Position numbers and translations under genes: made by a program | The notes under the pieces: model-generated | What the model was told of the DNA's origin: nothing | What the model saw: the letters and a program-made list of their open reading frames with translations, nothing else | Databases searched by the model: none | Shown: positions 42,452 to 51,612 of the stretch, in pieces | How positions within the stretch are numbered: position 1 is the first letter of the stretch | Layout: the number at the start of each line of letters is the position of its first letter | From: Eutreptiella sp. 'Long Island Sound 2002' | Taxonomy: Eukaryota; Euglenozoa; Euglenophyceae; Eutreptiales; Eutreptiaceae | NCBI GenBank assembly: GCA_964036045.1 | Contig: OZ038386.1 | Coordinates: forward strand, 16,070,329-16,134,328 | Direction: 5' to 3' | DNA: 64,000 bases

Positions 42452-43044
42452 AGGCCTCAGTGATGATTTGGAGATTGTTGCCAATGCTACCCCCAATAAT
42501 ACCCCTGCCGCCTCCCAAACAATCACCCAATCAACTCCCCCCCCCCCCCTGTACCCCTACTTCCAGCACACCTCCAAATCTTGCACCACAGCTTCAATCG
42601 CCACCACCAAGCAACCTCCAGCCACGTGCAGACTGTACCTTTGCGTGTTGGCTGTGTCTCCCCAAGGTGGGTTAGATGGACAAAAGCAAAACATCTTCTA
42701 TGCAGCGCGTCCCCTAGTTCACTCAGGCGATATTTGTTTCTCTCCGGCTGCTCTCCAAAAAGATTTCAACCAGCGAGCAAATGCAACCAGACCGCGCAAT
42801 GGTTGTTTGCCACATCCCAACGCCTTGTGTGCCACGTGTCCATTGCCCATGCAGAATGCCCAAAATCTCCATGGGGGCTGAATGCTTTGCCCCTTGCTGT
42901 AGCGATGGGGGTTGATGGGTGCCCCTACACACCCCTATAGCGGTAGGAGGGCCACCACCCAGAGAAAGGCAGAAGGACCAGGACTGTCTTATAGGAACGG
43001 AATATCTCTTTTTTCCCCCCACTAAGGACGGTCCCAGGTCATTG

Positions 43045-43135
43045 GTGGATTGGTTTAACCGACGGCGGTTGACACGCAACCGACGGAGGTTGGCGCTGAA
43101 CCGACGCCGGTTGGCCGATGACCAACCGCACTTAC
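43045..43135 (+). repeat. Short tandem repeat of GGTTGRC/AACCGACG units
   Basis: Four imperfect units of about 24 bases (AACCGACGGCGGTTGAC, AACCGACGGAGGTTGGC, AACCGACGCCGGTTGGC, CAACCGCA). Several are palindromic around CCG.CGG. In one frame they read as repeated NRRRL, probably without meaning. Confidence 0.7.
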
Positions 43136-43436
43136 TCGCCGGCTGCGGTGCGGAGGTTCGAGTGTACCGGAGGCCGGCAGTTTTTGTTTCAGTTTTTAGG
43201 ACGGCCCTGAGAAGGACTGTGGTGATGTGATGAACAAGGACAGTGCGAGGATCAAAGGAGTGCGCTGCAGTTTGCTGCTGTGCGACTGCCTGACTGACAG
43301 TGCCGAGCCGTTCCCCTGTCACGTCTGTGGTGCCATCCTCCACCATTGCCTTCAGCGCAACTGCCAACGAAAGATGTGTGAAGTGCCGATCGGGCCCTTG
43401 CCCGCCAACGTCGAGAGCATCACTTTCTGGCACGAC

Positions 43437-43668
43437 ATGTGCTCCATCACCAAAAGCTTGCCCAATGGCCATGAAAGCCGCTACAAGGCGCCACCATATC
43501 TGTCCGCTTCCACCTCGACTCCCGTATACACGTCCCATTCCATTGCAAGGACGCAGGCAGTGCATCCCCCTGACAATGCTTTCCGGCCGATATTCGAAGC
43601 TGAACCTGCAGTCCTTGGCAATTCCACGGGCCCTTACCGCACTTTCTTTGAGATCACTCGCAGCGTTG
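43437..43668 (+). pseudogene. Methyltransferase-like paralogue, exon 1 (start uncertain)
   Basis: The frame ends GPYRTFFEITRSVG before the donor GTATGTCT in phase 1, parallel to exon 1 of the gene at 35873 (NKSFFELGMSTG, same donor bases). No signal-peptide-like start is seen; ATG 43437 is only a boundary of convenience. Together with 44620-44987 it is a duplicated, decayed neighbour. Confidence 0.5.
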
Positions 43669-44280
43669 GTATGTCTCGTATTGCCCCTGCAGCGGCGGCC
43701 TCTGTGACTAGCCTGACCCGTTCAGCATCTCCGTGCGCCCACATCCCAGAAAGACGGCAGATATGGTGTGTACTTTTGCTGACGAGAGCTGCTACACCCC
43801 GTGCTCACCTCGTGCCACAAGCCTCCCCAAACAAAAAAGCACAAACAAGGACAAGCACACTGGAACCTTCAGTGACCCTTGGCCCCGAAATGTTTGACCC
43901 CCCTCACACACTGCCAATAGAGTGGCAGGATAGGGTGGTCGAGTGGGCCAGCACCGCGCAAGCGCTGTCTCACTAGTGGCCTCTGAAACATGCGTTTCGG
44001 CCCACGGGATCCATAAATGACCTGTCCTTTGCCGATTGTTGTCTTGGCTTGAGGAGATGTAGGGGGGCAACACTGCAGAACCGGGTGCTTGGAGGCTGGT
44101 TTGGTGACGTGGGTCTTGGCATAGCCACGGTGCAAGGAGTCCCCTGTGGATATGCCTACAGTTGGTGCATTCTGCCCACACTGGGAGTCGACCGGGATCG
44201 TGTATCTTCAAGGAAAACCACGACCCGTGTAGCAGGGGGATGTTCAGAACCCTCAACATCCCCCCTGCCACGCGTTTTGT

Positions 44281-44354
<74 letters not shown>

Positions 44355-44365
44355 TCTCTCTCTGC
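44281..44365 (+). repeat. (CT)n microsatellite
   Basis: About 37 CT/TC dinucleotides with two TTTC interruptions near the end. It lies in the presumed intron of the decayed methyltransferase paralogue. Confidence 0.95.
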
Positions 44366-44619
44366 GTGTGTATGTGTGCTTGTTACCCAAGGTTTTTGGA
44401 GTGTCTGGAGGTTGCAGTGGCCATTGCATGTCTCATGGTATTTCGGGTGCTTTCCTGGTGTAATGGTGGAAGAATAGAAGATCACCAAGGCTGAGCAGTT
44501 CCAAATGGCTGGCGGTACTAAATGCATTGCGTTTAATAAAACCATTACAATGCATGAGAGGTCTTGAATCAGAACCATTTGCCAGGACTGCCTCTGCCGC
44601 CCCCCCGCTCTTCATGCAG

Positions 44620-44987
44620 GCAGCACCCGGCCGCACATCGCATACGAACTCCTGCTGGAGCCACATCGCCATCGCACCCTCAAAATCTTGGAGCTGGGCC
44701 TCGACTGCGACACAACCCGCGGTCTGGGCCCTTCCGTGGCCCTGTGGCAGGAGTACGCCCCCCGGAGCGAGTTCCACGGGGCGGTTAGGGACCCCCAATG
44801 CGCCCGGAAGTGGCAGCATGTGCTGCACTCGAGGCTGCACGCGTGGGAGCCCTCCAGCAACTTCTCGGCGTTGCAAGAGCAACTGCGCGCGTTCGCTACC
44901 CAGACCGGGGGCGGCTTCGACGTCATCGTGGACCGGGATTGGCACAGGTATTGGCCTCCCGTTTCGTGTTCCTCTTTGGCGTCGTGA
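44620..44987 (+). pseudogene. Methyltransferase-like paralogue, exon 2, truncated
   Basis: After the acceptor TTCATGCAG, phase 1 gives SVG-STRPHIAYELLLEPHR, then ILELGLDCD (motif I), GPSVALWQEYAP and GGGFDVIVDRDWHRYW. Alignment with 39107-39498 is clear over about 110 residues. The DDGGH metal-binding acids have become DRDWH. A TGA at 44985 ends the frame 15 codons early, and no PGG.Y.IEDL exon follows. The 45011 inverted repeat starts 24 bases later and may mark the truncation point. Probably inactive. Confidence 0.7.
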
Positions 44988-45010
44988 TGAAGCGCCATCA
45001 TATGCCCCGT

Positions 45011-45213
45011 AACCGCCGGCGGATGGCGGTTTGCGGATGACAACTGGGCCCTGAGGCGGCGTTGGTGTGTGACCACGGGCCCCGGGGGTCGCAACGGCGG
45101 TGGTCGGCAAACACATGACGCACTACTTCCCTGAGGCCGCCCCCGCCCTCGGGTAACGGATCGTGACACCGCTTGGGAGACCAATGGGCAGACGAAGACC
45201 CCTCAATGACCCG
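45011..45213 (+). repeat. Left arm of 200-bp inverted repeat
   Basis: The reverse complement is found at 49382-49582 with high identity. Shared words include CCGCCGGCGGATGGCGGTT, AACTGGGCCCTGAGGCGG and CGGATC.TGACACCGCTTGG. The arms are 4.17 kb apart. No transposase lies between, so this may be two copies of one short element or the ends of a larger non-autonomous one. Confidence 0.85.
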
Positions 45214-45408
45214 CCAAGCGTTGGCGTTGACTGCCGTCGAGACTGCATTTTGTGCCGTGGCGCCGCGGAAGCGGTGCTTTTTTTTTCCCCGTCAAGGACG
45301 AGAGAATGAAAGGCTGCCAAGTTCTCCTTGGCATATTTGTGCTGTGCCAGGACGCCCCCTCAGATGCCCTTTTTGTTGTGGAATGTTTCATTTGGCTGAA
45401 CACCGTCA

Positions 45409-45638
45409 ATACAGGGGGGGGGGGGAATTTCGCCGTTAAGAAAGGTGGCGAAATTTTCCCCTGGCGAAATTTTGGCGCAACAGTTCCATCCTTCACCACA
45501 GCTGCAGGCATTGTGTTTCCTGAGCAGGGCCAGGCGCGATTACGAACACATGCTTGCTTGGGGCTTTGGGGATTGCAAGGGTGGCGAAATTATCCCCTGC
45601 GAAATTGTCCCCGGGCGAAATTTCCCCCCCCCCTGTAC
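45409..45638. mobile_element. MITE family M, copy 1
   Basis: The left end TACAGGGGG..GGAATTTCGCC and the right end GGCGAAATTTCCC..CCCCTGTA are inverted complements. The subterminal parts repeat GGTGGCGAAATTTTCCCCTG. About 220 bp long, flanked by TA on both sides, which would fit a TA target duplication. No ORF. A second copy is at 51216-51612. Confidence 0.75.
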
Positions 45639-45837
45639 AAGTTTTTTTTTGGTTGTTCACCTTTTTATTGCGAGCCCAATTTTCGCCAACACCAAGCATC
45701 ATGACGAGCAAAGCGATCCCATTCATTCAAGCGATATTGAGATTTCTGTTAGCTGCCCATGTGCTTATCCGTTGTCCCTCCGCCCCTCTAAATCCTTTGT
45801 CCCTGGACCCGTGTTTGCACTACTGTCGAAATAGGGA

Positions 45838-45997
45838 TTTTACGACGCGTCGGGCCCCGACACCTCCCGACGCGTCGTACATCCCCGACGCGTCGGGCCC
45901 CGACACCTTGTACGACACTGTACGACGCGTCGTACATCCCCGACGCGTCGGGCCCCGACGCCTTGTACGACACTGTACGACGCGTCGTACAGTGTCT
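45838..45997. repeat. Nested ACGCGT palindrome array 1
   Basis: A unit of about 55 bp holds two palindromes, GTACGACGCGTCGTAC and CCCGACGCGTCGGG, plus GTACGACACT. Six GACGCGTCG cores occur within 160 bp. The next array at 46320-46480 has the same units. Confidence 0.9.
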
Positions 45998-46112
45998 TAA
46001 GCAACACTCTGCCCCCCCCCCCTCTCTTAAGCAACACTCTGCCCCCCCCCCCCCCCCCCCTCTCTTAAGCAACACTCTGCCCCCCCCCTTCTATTAAGCA
46101 ACACTCTGCACA
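45993..46112 (+). repeat. Tandem TTAAGCAACACTCTGC plus poly-C units
   Basis: Four copies of TTAAGCAACACTCTGC at about 45999, 46026, 46065 and 46095. The first three are followed by C runs of different length (about 12, 20 and 9). Confidence 0.9.
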
Positions 46113-46291
46113 GGGGGAGGGCGGTCTGGGGTCTGTAGACACTGTGCACCACAGGTAGACGCGGCCTGCTAATTGTAGACACTGTCGGCATGTTGTAGAC
46201 GCGAAGTGCCAATATTTGGGAAGGGGGCCGAAGGCCCCCTTCCCCCAAGACGGTCCGCTGCCATCGTTTACCCGCCTAGAGGGGGAGGGCG

Positions 46292-46482
46292 GTCGTACTA
46301 TGTCGTACTGTGTCGTACGGTGTTGGTGCTGTACGACACCTTGTACGACACTGTACGACGCGTCGTACATCCCCGACGCGTCGGGCCCCGACGCCTTGTA
46401 CGACACTGTACGACGCGTCGTACGCTCCCGACGCGTCGGGCCCCGACGCCTTGTACGACGCCCCGACGCGTCGTACAATGCA
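46292..46482. repeat. Nested ACGCGT palindrome array 2
   Basis: Starts with a simple run of TGTCGTAC words (46292-46340), then five GACGCGTCG cores in the same two-palindrome unit as array 1. The sequence GGGGGAGGGCGGTC precedes it and also stands at 46110. Confidence 0.9.
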
Positions 46483-46504
46483 TTTCCGACAGCACTCCGT
46501 GTTT

Positions 46505-46585
46505 GACACAGGGGTGGTCACGTGGTTCAGCTGTCGTAGCATGCGACACCTGACCAAGTGGGTTGAACCCATCCGGGACATAAAC
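46505..46585 (+). repeat. tRNA-like SINE candidate, + orientation
   Basis: GTGGTTCAGCTGTCGTA contains a full A-box match (TGGTTCAGCTG). About 35 bases on, GGGTTGAACCCATCCGGGA stands where a B-box and 3' acceptor would be. The same head (GGTTCAGCTGTCGTA.CA) occurs inverted at 46735-46830. A complete cloverleaf is not evident. Confidence 0.45.
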
Positions 46586-46734
46586 TAAGAAGCTAAGCTG
46601 CCCCAGGCGCCCGGGTGCCCTCGGTGGCCCTGTGAGCCGTCAGAGTGCCCGGGCGCACTTCAGGCACCGGCGAAGCAGTGTTAGCCCTTTCCGGCTCGCG
46701 GGGACACCGAGGCCCAGAGGGCTTAGCGTCATCA

Positions 46735-46830
46735 GTTATGTGCCCCATCCGGAACTCGAACTCGAACCCGGTCTGGCGTCATGTGGTACGACAGCTGAAC
46801 CGCGTGACGTCGCTGGCTGGGTGGCCTGAT
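46735..46830 (-). repeat. tRNA-like SINE candidate, - orientation
   Basis: Read on the - strand: CGCGGTTCAGCTGTCGTAC (A-box-like), then ACGCCAGACCGGGTTCGAGT, whose GGTTCGAGT is close to the B-box consensus, then TTCCGGATGG. It is homologous to the + copy at 46505-46585. Confidence 0.5.
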
Positions 46831-47468
46831 TTTTGGCTTTTTAGGGCAAATTAGCTTCCCCACCCCTTGTTTTGGAGGGCGAGGGGAGGGCTTGGCGGAG
46901 GGGCTGGGAATGGTTACCACCGAAATGGCCCAATAGAGACATTGGCTGAGTTCGCAGGGTGATGCCGGCCCTTTAGGATTGATGTGTCTTCTCTTTGCCC
47001 TCGGAATCCGTCTCTTGTTGTGTTGTCTCCATCCGCTTCTGCCGTGTCAACTGGCAATTCATTTGTGCATGTTAATTCCCGACCAGTGCCGGTCCCAAGG
47101 GTGTTCTTGGCCTGTGCATTGTCCTCCCCATTCCTGGGCACAACAGTCTGCCCTCCCCCGCCCGTGCGTTTCGCCGAAGGGGAAGATGCCGGATGATGCT
47201 GCTGCGTCACATTTGGTGCTCCGGAACCCCCGGGTCCCGTGGTGCACTTCCCACATCGGCGGTGGAGAGCGCTCTCCCGACTTCACTGCCTTGCCCCACC
47301 GTCTGGGGATCAACAATGCACACGATTCCCCCCTCAAACCCCGCACCAGTGCGCACATCCGGGAGTACCAAACGCCGCACGTACTTGAGCTGTTATGGCA
47401 CCCTCTCCCCCCGGCTCCGCCTCTTTCAGTCGCCCCCTTCGCACAGGTCTGCAAATCCCGTCTCGACG

Positions 47469-47909
47469 ATGGTCGCCGTGTTCCAGACGTTGCTCTCGCA
47501 CGGGGGCACGTACGCGCTGGAGGGCCTCGGGCAGCAAAGCGGCCGCGGCCCCTCCGCCGGCGCCCAATCGGACACCAACACCGCAACTGCGGGGCAGCCC
47601 GAGACCCCGCCTACGTGGCCCCCGCCGCAGCCGCGGCACTGCACAACGGGGGACAATGAGTGCGAGCTGCAGCGCACGCTCCGGGGGTGGGTGCACTTTT
47701 TGGTGTCCAGCAGCGTCCCCGACCGCTGGGATGAGATCAAGAACTTGGGGGTGGCGCTGTGCCCCACGTCCGTCGTGGCCATCGGGTGCCACGCGGGGCT
47801 CTGTACGCTGCGGAAGCGACTGCCGGTGAACGTGCAGAGTGAATACCACCGCCTTCCAGAGGGCTGCTGCTGGACCCCCAAAACCAAAAAGAAGAAGAAG
47901 CATAACTGA
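47469..47909 (+). CDS. Possible small basic protein of unknown function
   Basis: A 146-codon frame from ATG 47469 with an exon-like codon pattern. It has an Ala/Pro/Thr-rich linker, then RTLRGWVHFLVSSSVPDRWD, VALCPTSVVAIGCHAGLCTL and a lysine-rich end (TKKKKKHN). The frame is open upstream to 47193 but becomes low in information. Coding may begin at an acceptor near 47425. I recognise no family. It lies between the arms of the 45.0/49.5-kb inverted repeat, so it could belong to that element. Confidence 0.4.
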   Translation: MVAVFQTLLSHGGTYALEGLGQQSGRGPSAGAQSDTNTATAGQPETPPTWPPPQPRHCTTGDNECELQRTLRGWVHFLVSSSVPDRWDEIKNLGVALCPTSVVAIGCHAGLCTLRKRLPVNVQSEYHRLPEGCCWTPKTKKKKKHN

Positions 47910-47994
47910 TGTCCCTCCGAGCCTGCAAGAGCCCCCGGTGACCATGATTTGCAGCGGCAGGGCAAATGCTGGTGGTTTGGGTCAGCACTGAAGT

Positions 47995-48085
47995 TTGGCT
48001 AACGGCCGGCGGTTTGGGTAACTGCTGGTGGTATGGGTAACCGCTGGTGGTCTTGGTCACCGCTGGTGGTTTGTTTCGGGCCGGG
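47995..48085 (+). repeat. Tandem 18-21-bp repeat
   Basis: Four imperfect units of GGTTTGGGTAACTGCTGGTGGT type (GGTAACCGCTGGTGGT, GGTCACCGCTGGTGGT). Non-coding. Confidence 0.8.
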
Positions 48086-48299
48086 CGTTTCAGCCCCCGA
48101 AATTGGGGTGGTTTGGAACGGAGGCTCCCATGACCTCCAGAGCTCCCAAACCACGCTATCGGGAGCAATTTTCTTCGCTTGCAGTGGGGCCGACAGCAAC
48201 ATTGCGGCTCGTTCGGTACTTTGGGGGGTTCTTTCATGCGTGTGCCAGAATTGCCTGTTTGTTTTGACTTTTGGTGAGCGGTCACCAGTTTTTTACCCC

Positions 48300-48690
48300 C
48301 GTTTGAAATGCTCAATGCGGAATTCGAATATGCCGAAAATAACCAAGACGATCATCTGGACCCTCCTGCCCATCCTCACGCCCGAGCATTGGGCCCAGTC
48401 ATGCACTGCGACGCTCCCCACGTCCAGCACATTCAGTCTTTTTTCCCCGCAGCCGTCGTGCAAGCAGAAGGGAATGACCGAGCCTGTGTGAAATGGCGAT
48501 GCTGAAGGCTTGAACTGGCTTGAGATGGGCGGCACACCAGCCAAAATAAAGTGCTTTTTTGGAAGTGTTTCTCCCCCACGATACACACATGCCTCCCTCA
48601 AAATGGTCAGCGCATCATGGGACTTGTGAGTTATATATGTTGGGGTTCCCATACCTTCTTTGACCCCACCCCCTCCCGTATCGGCGGCCG
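48300..48690 (+). repeat. Dispersed repeat family D, second long copy
   Basis: Contains AATGCTCAATGCGGAATTCGA (48306) and, 300 bp on, CTCAAAATGGTCAGCGCATC and ATATATGTTGGGGTTCCCA. The same order and spacing class is found in 24472-24690. Confidence 0.6.
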
Positions 48691-49381
48691 ACTTGTGGCC
48701 ATGTCGCCGATGCGTCGGGTGGCTGGGGCAGCCGACAGGGCCCTGACTGCACAACAACCAGAAACAACGTATTTTGGGGGCTGACACTGACGTTCAGACT
48801 GAGTGTGGGCAAGGGGCACTTTCAGGCACTGGGCTTCTGAATCCTCAATCCAAAACTTGCACTTTGTTGATGTGGTGAACTCCGAACGAGATTGGCGCAC
48901 GGCCTTGTGGAGGAGACCGCGACCATGCGCAAGGCTTGCGCACCGCTTGTGGCGGGTGAGGGGGTGAGGGGGGTGAGGGTGGCACGCCCGCCCCCCCCCC
49001 CCCCCCTGGTAGAGAGTAGATGTCTGACTGACAGCTACTGACTGTGATTGTCTGGCTAATGTAGTCAGACATGATGTTCTGTTTTCTGTTTCAGACACAG
49101 TGTGTGTCTTGAGGTTTAACCAGGTTTGGCATAGAGAATAAAGATGCACGTATGCCTGACTGTGGAGTGCATTACCTCTGGTTTGCATTTGTCTGTTTTT
49201 TAATTAGGTCACACCCCCCCCCGGGTAGAGCTGTTTGCCAAAAGAAAAGGTGTTCGCTGATGTGTTGGGATGTCTTCGCCGATACGGTGGCGGGGGGCCG
49301 GCCCCCTGCAAGCTGCAATTACCTGGAAGCTGCTTTGAAAGTATGGGAGAGCGAGAGGCTCTTGTGGATGGCGCCAATGCA
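48691..49381. other. Non-coding stretch
   Basis: No gene is seen. There is a poly-C run at 48990-49007 and a GTCTGACTGACAGCTACTGA patch near 49021. Frames are short. Confidence 0.4.
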
Positions 49382-49582
49382 CGGGTCATTGAGGGGTCTT
49401 CGTCTGCCCATTGGTCTCCCAAGCGGTGTCATGATCCGTTACCCGAGGGCGGGGGCGGCCTCAGGGCAGTAGTGCGTCATGTGTTTCCGCCGTTGCAACC
49501 CCCGGGGCCCGTGGTCACACACCAACTGCCGCCTCAGGGCCCAGTTGTCATCCGCAAACCGCCATCCGCCGGCAGTTCCTCT
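49382..49582 (-). repeat. Right arm of 200-bp inverted repeat
   Basis: Reverse complement of 45011-45213. Homology ends near CGGCAGTTCC at 49575-49584. Confidence 0.85.
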
Positions 49583-51215
49583 GCAGCCCCGGACCCCAGA
49601 GCAGAGGCGTCAGCAGCAATTGACAATCGCTGTCATTGTGAATGGTATTCCGGACCCCACCCCCGTCTGGGCCCCGTTTTGGGCTTCGGTCAGGGGAATC
49701 ACCTCTTTTGGGTGTGGGGGGGGGCTCCCAAAAGTGCGCTCGAAAGCCCCCACCCGCCCGCTTTCCAAACGCATGTTTCCCCAGCCCAATCCTCGGGCCG
49801 GGCCCGCAGCGTCACGCCACCAATGACCCACAAACACACGCATCGTCTGCAGGTTTTCAGGCTGTTCCCCCTCGTTTTCTAGACGGACCCCCCCTCCCGC
49901 CCCCGCCCCCCCACCGCCCACGTGACCCGACGGGCCCTGCCCCTGACCCTCTGCCACCGTCCATCTCGTGTTGTCTCAGCGGCTGCCCAACGCGTCGCTG
50001 ACCGGCACGCCGCATCGCACGCCGTCGTCTGCGCATCACGTCTCCGCATCCTCTGGACCACAGTTCTTCGGTTCGGAACGGGAGAACTTTGGGCGTGACG
50101 CCGACCGCAGGTCCCGAAAAGACACCGTTCGGATTCGCTGCCGCCATTCCTCCGGAGTTTTGTGGGTGCGGGGGGGGGGGGGGGCGGGGGGTTAGGGCGT
50201 GGCACAGTTTTGATGGTGTCGGGCGGGTTCCCCGCCGGGCCCAGGTCCCCATGTCCGGACCCTCGTGGCAGGTGTGTGCACGCCCTCACAAGCCCCGGCG
50301 GGCAGTGGGTGGGCCGGCGCAGGGCCCGCAGGGCTCTGCAGCCTGCAAGCGTCGCCCCCCCTTCCCAAAGCAGTGGGCGCCGCCACAGGGGGCGGAATTC
50401 GGCAGCGAGATGCCCAAAAGTACTGTTTGTTTTTTTTTTGGGGGGGGGGGCGCAAGCCATAGTCACTTTTGCGAGACCCGATCCTGTGGTGCATTGCGTT
50501 CCCACGGGGGGCGTAGAAGTGAAGCTCCGTACCCCCCCCCCCCTCACCCTCGAGACCCCCAAACCTACGCCGACGGGGAGCGCCCACGCAGTGAATTTGC
50601 GCAGATTTCGAAACTTTGCCCCCATTCATTGCCTCAATGGGAAATTCAAATGTGGTAAAAAGACCTCGAAAACATTATTGATGCCCCCCCCCCCTTTTGC
50701 CCCCCCGCCCCACCACCACCACACCGCGGGTGTTGGGGTCCAGAACTAACCTGACCCCCCCCCCCCCCCCCCCCCAAAATGTGTTGTCTTTTTTTAACAT
50801 GACAACGTTCGATGCCCATCCGCCCCCCGTGTCTGCATTGCGTATCGTGGCTGGAGCATAAGTCCGATGTCTGACGCGTCATGCGCCCCCACATTTCGAC
50901 CGACCGGAGTCTCTTTGACAAGTAATGGCAATGGAGGAGGCCCGTGGCACTAGGGGCGACACACATATTGTATTTGACCGCGGCACCTGCAGCCAGAAGT
51001 TGGGTGATCCCCCCCAAACCGTCCACTCCAGCGTGCCATGGTCCCAGGTTCAATCCCCACGGTTCAGGGTAGCCACTGAACCGGTGCGGCCCGAACACCC
51101 CAAGATCGAGGGTTCGAACCGGGGGCTTGACGTTGATGGTTGGTGACGCGCCCAGTCGTGCACCGGCGTGTCGGCGTCTCACTGGATCTGCGCCCATCGA
51201 CGCAATTACGGGGGC
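49583..51215. other. GC-rich stretch with poly-C/G runs
   Basis: Overlapping frames on both strands have no domain. Runs of G or C occur near 50170, 50440, 50531, 50686 and 50757. A weak copy of repeat D is at 50628. Near 51046 and 51111, GGTTCAATCCCC and GGGTTCGAACCG match Pol III B-boxes, but no complete tRNA fold is seen. Confidence 0.4.
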
Positions 51216-51612
51216 GGGGGGGATTTCTTGGAGGGACAATTTCGTGGGAAAATCTCGTCTTTAAAGAACGTGGCGAGATTTTTCCCTGGCGAAATGTAGG
51301 GGTGTCGGCAGGCGCTTGCATCGTTCAGTCTGAGACCCTGTGCACATACCATTTGGGTACTGTGCCAATCTGCTCACCTATTGCTCATGGGTGGTATAGA
51401 GTCCAAGGAGCAATTTTTTTTCAAAAAATCTGACAAATTTTGGGTTTTCAAGGGACTACTGTGTGATTTCAACTGTATATAGCTCTGTGTACAGCATTGC
51501 CTTGCATGTTAGGGTGTGCATGAGGCAGTTGGAGCTTCGGGATTCCCAAGGGTGGCGAAATTTTCCACGAAATTTTCCGCGGCGAAATTGTCCCCGTACG
51601 AAAATCCCCCTA
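51216..51612. mobile_element. MITE family M, copy 2
   Basis: The left end GGGGGGATTTC..GGGACAATTTCG is the inverted complement of the right end CGAAATTGTCCCCGTACGAAAATCCCCC. The internal words GTGGCGAGATTTTTCCCTGG and AGGGTGGCGAAATTTTCC match copy 1 at 45409-45638. About 395 bp, no ORF. Confidence 0.75.

Noticed and set aside
45838-46482. CRISPR-like array
   Set aside because: Repeats alternate with other conserved palindromes rather than unique spacers, and the context is eukaryotic.
47334-47965. Minus-strand frames of 179-203 codons
   Set aside because: Antisense to the 47469-47909 frame and rich in Arg/Gly/Pro, as expected from GC-rich shadows.
49857-50629. Overlapping GC-rich frames on both strands
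   Set aside because: No domain, poly-C/G interruptions, and no preference for either strand.
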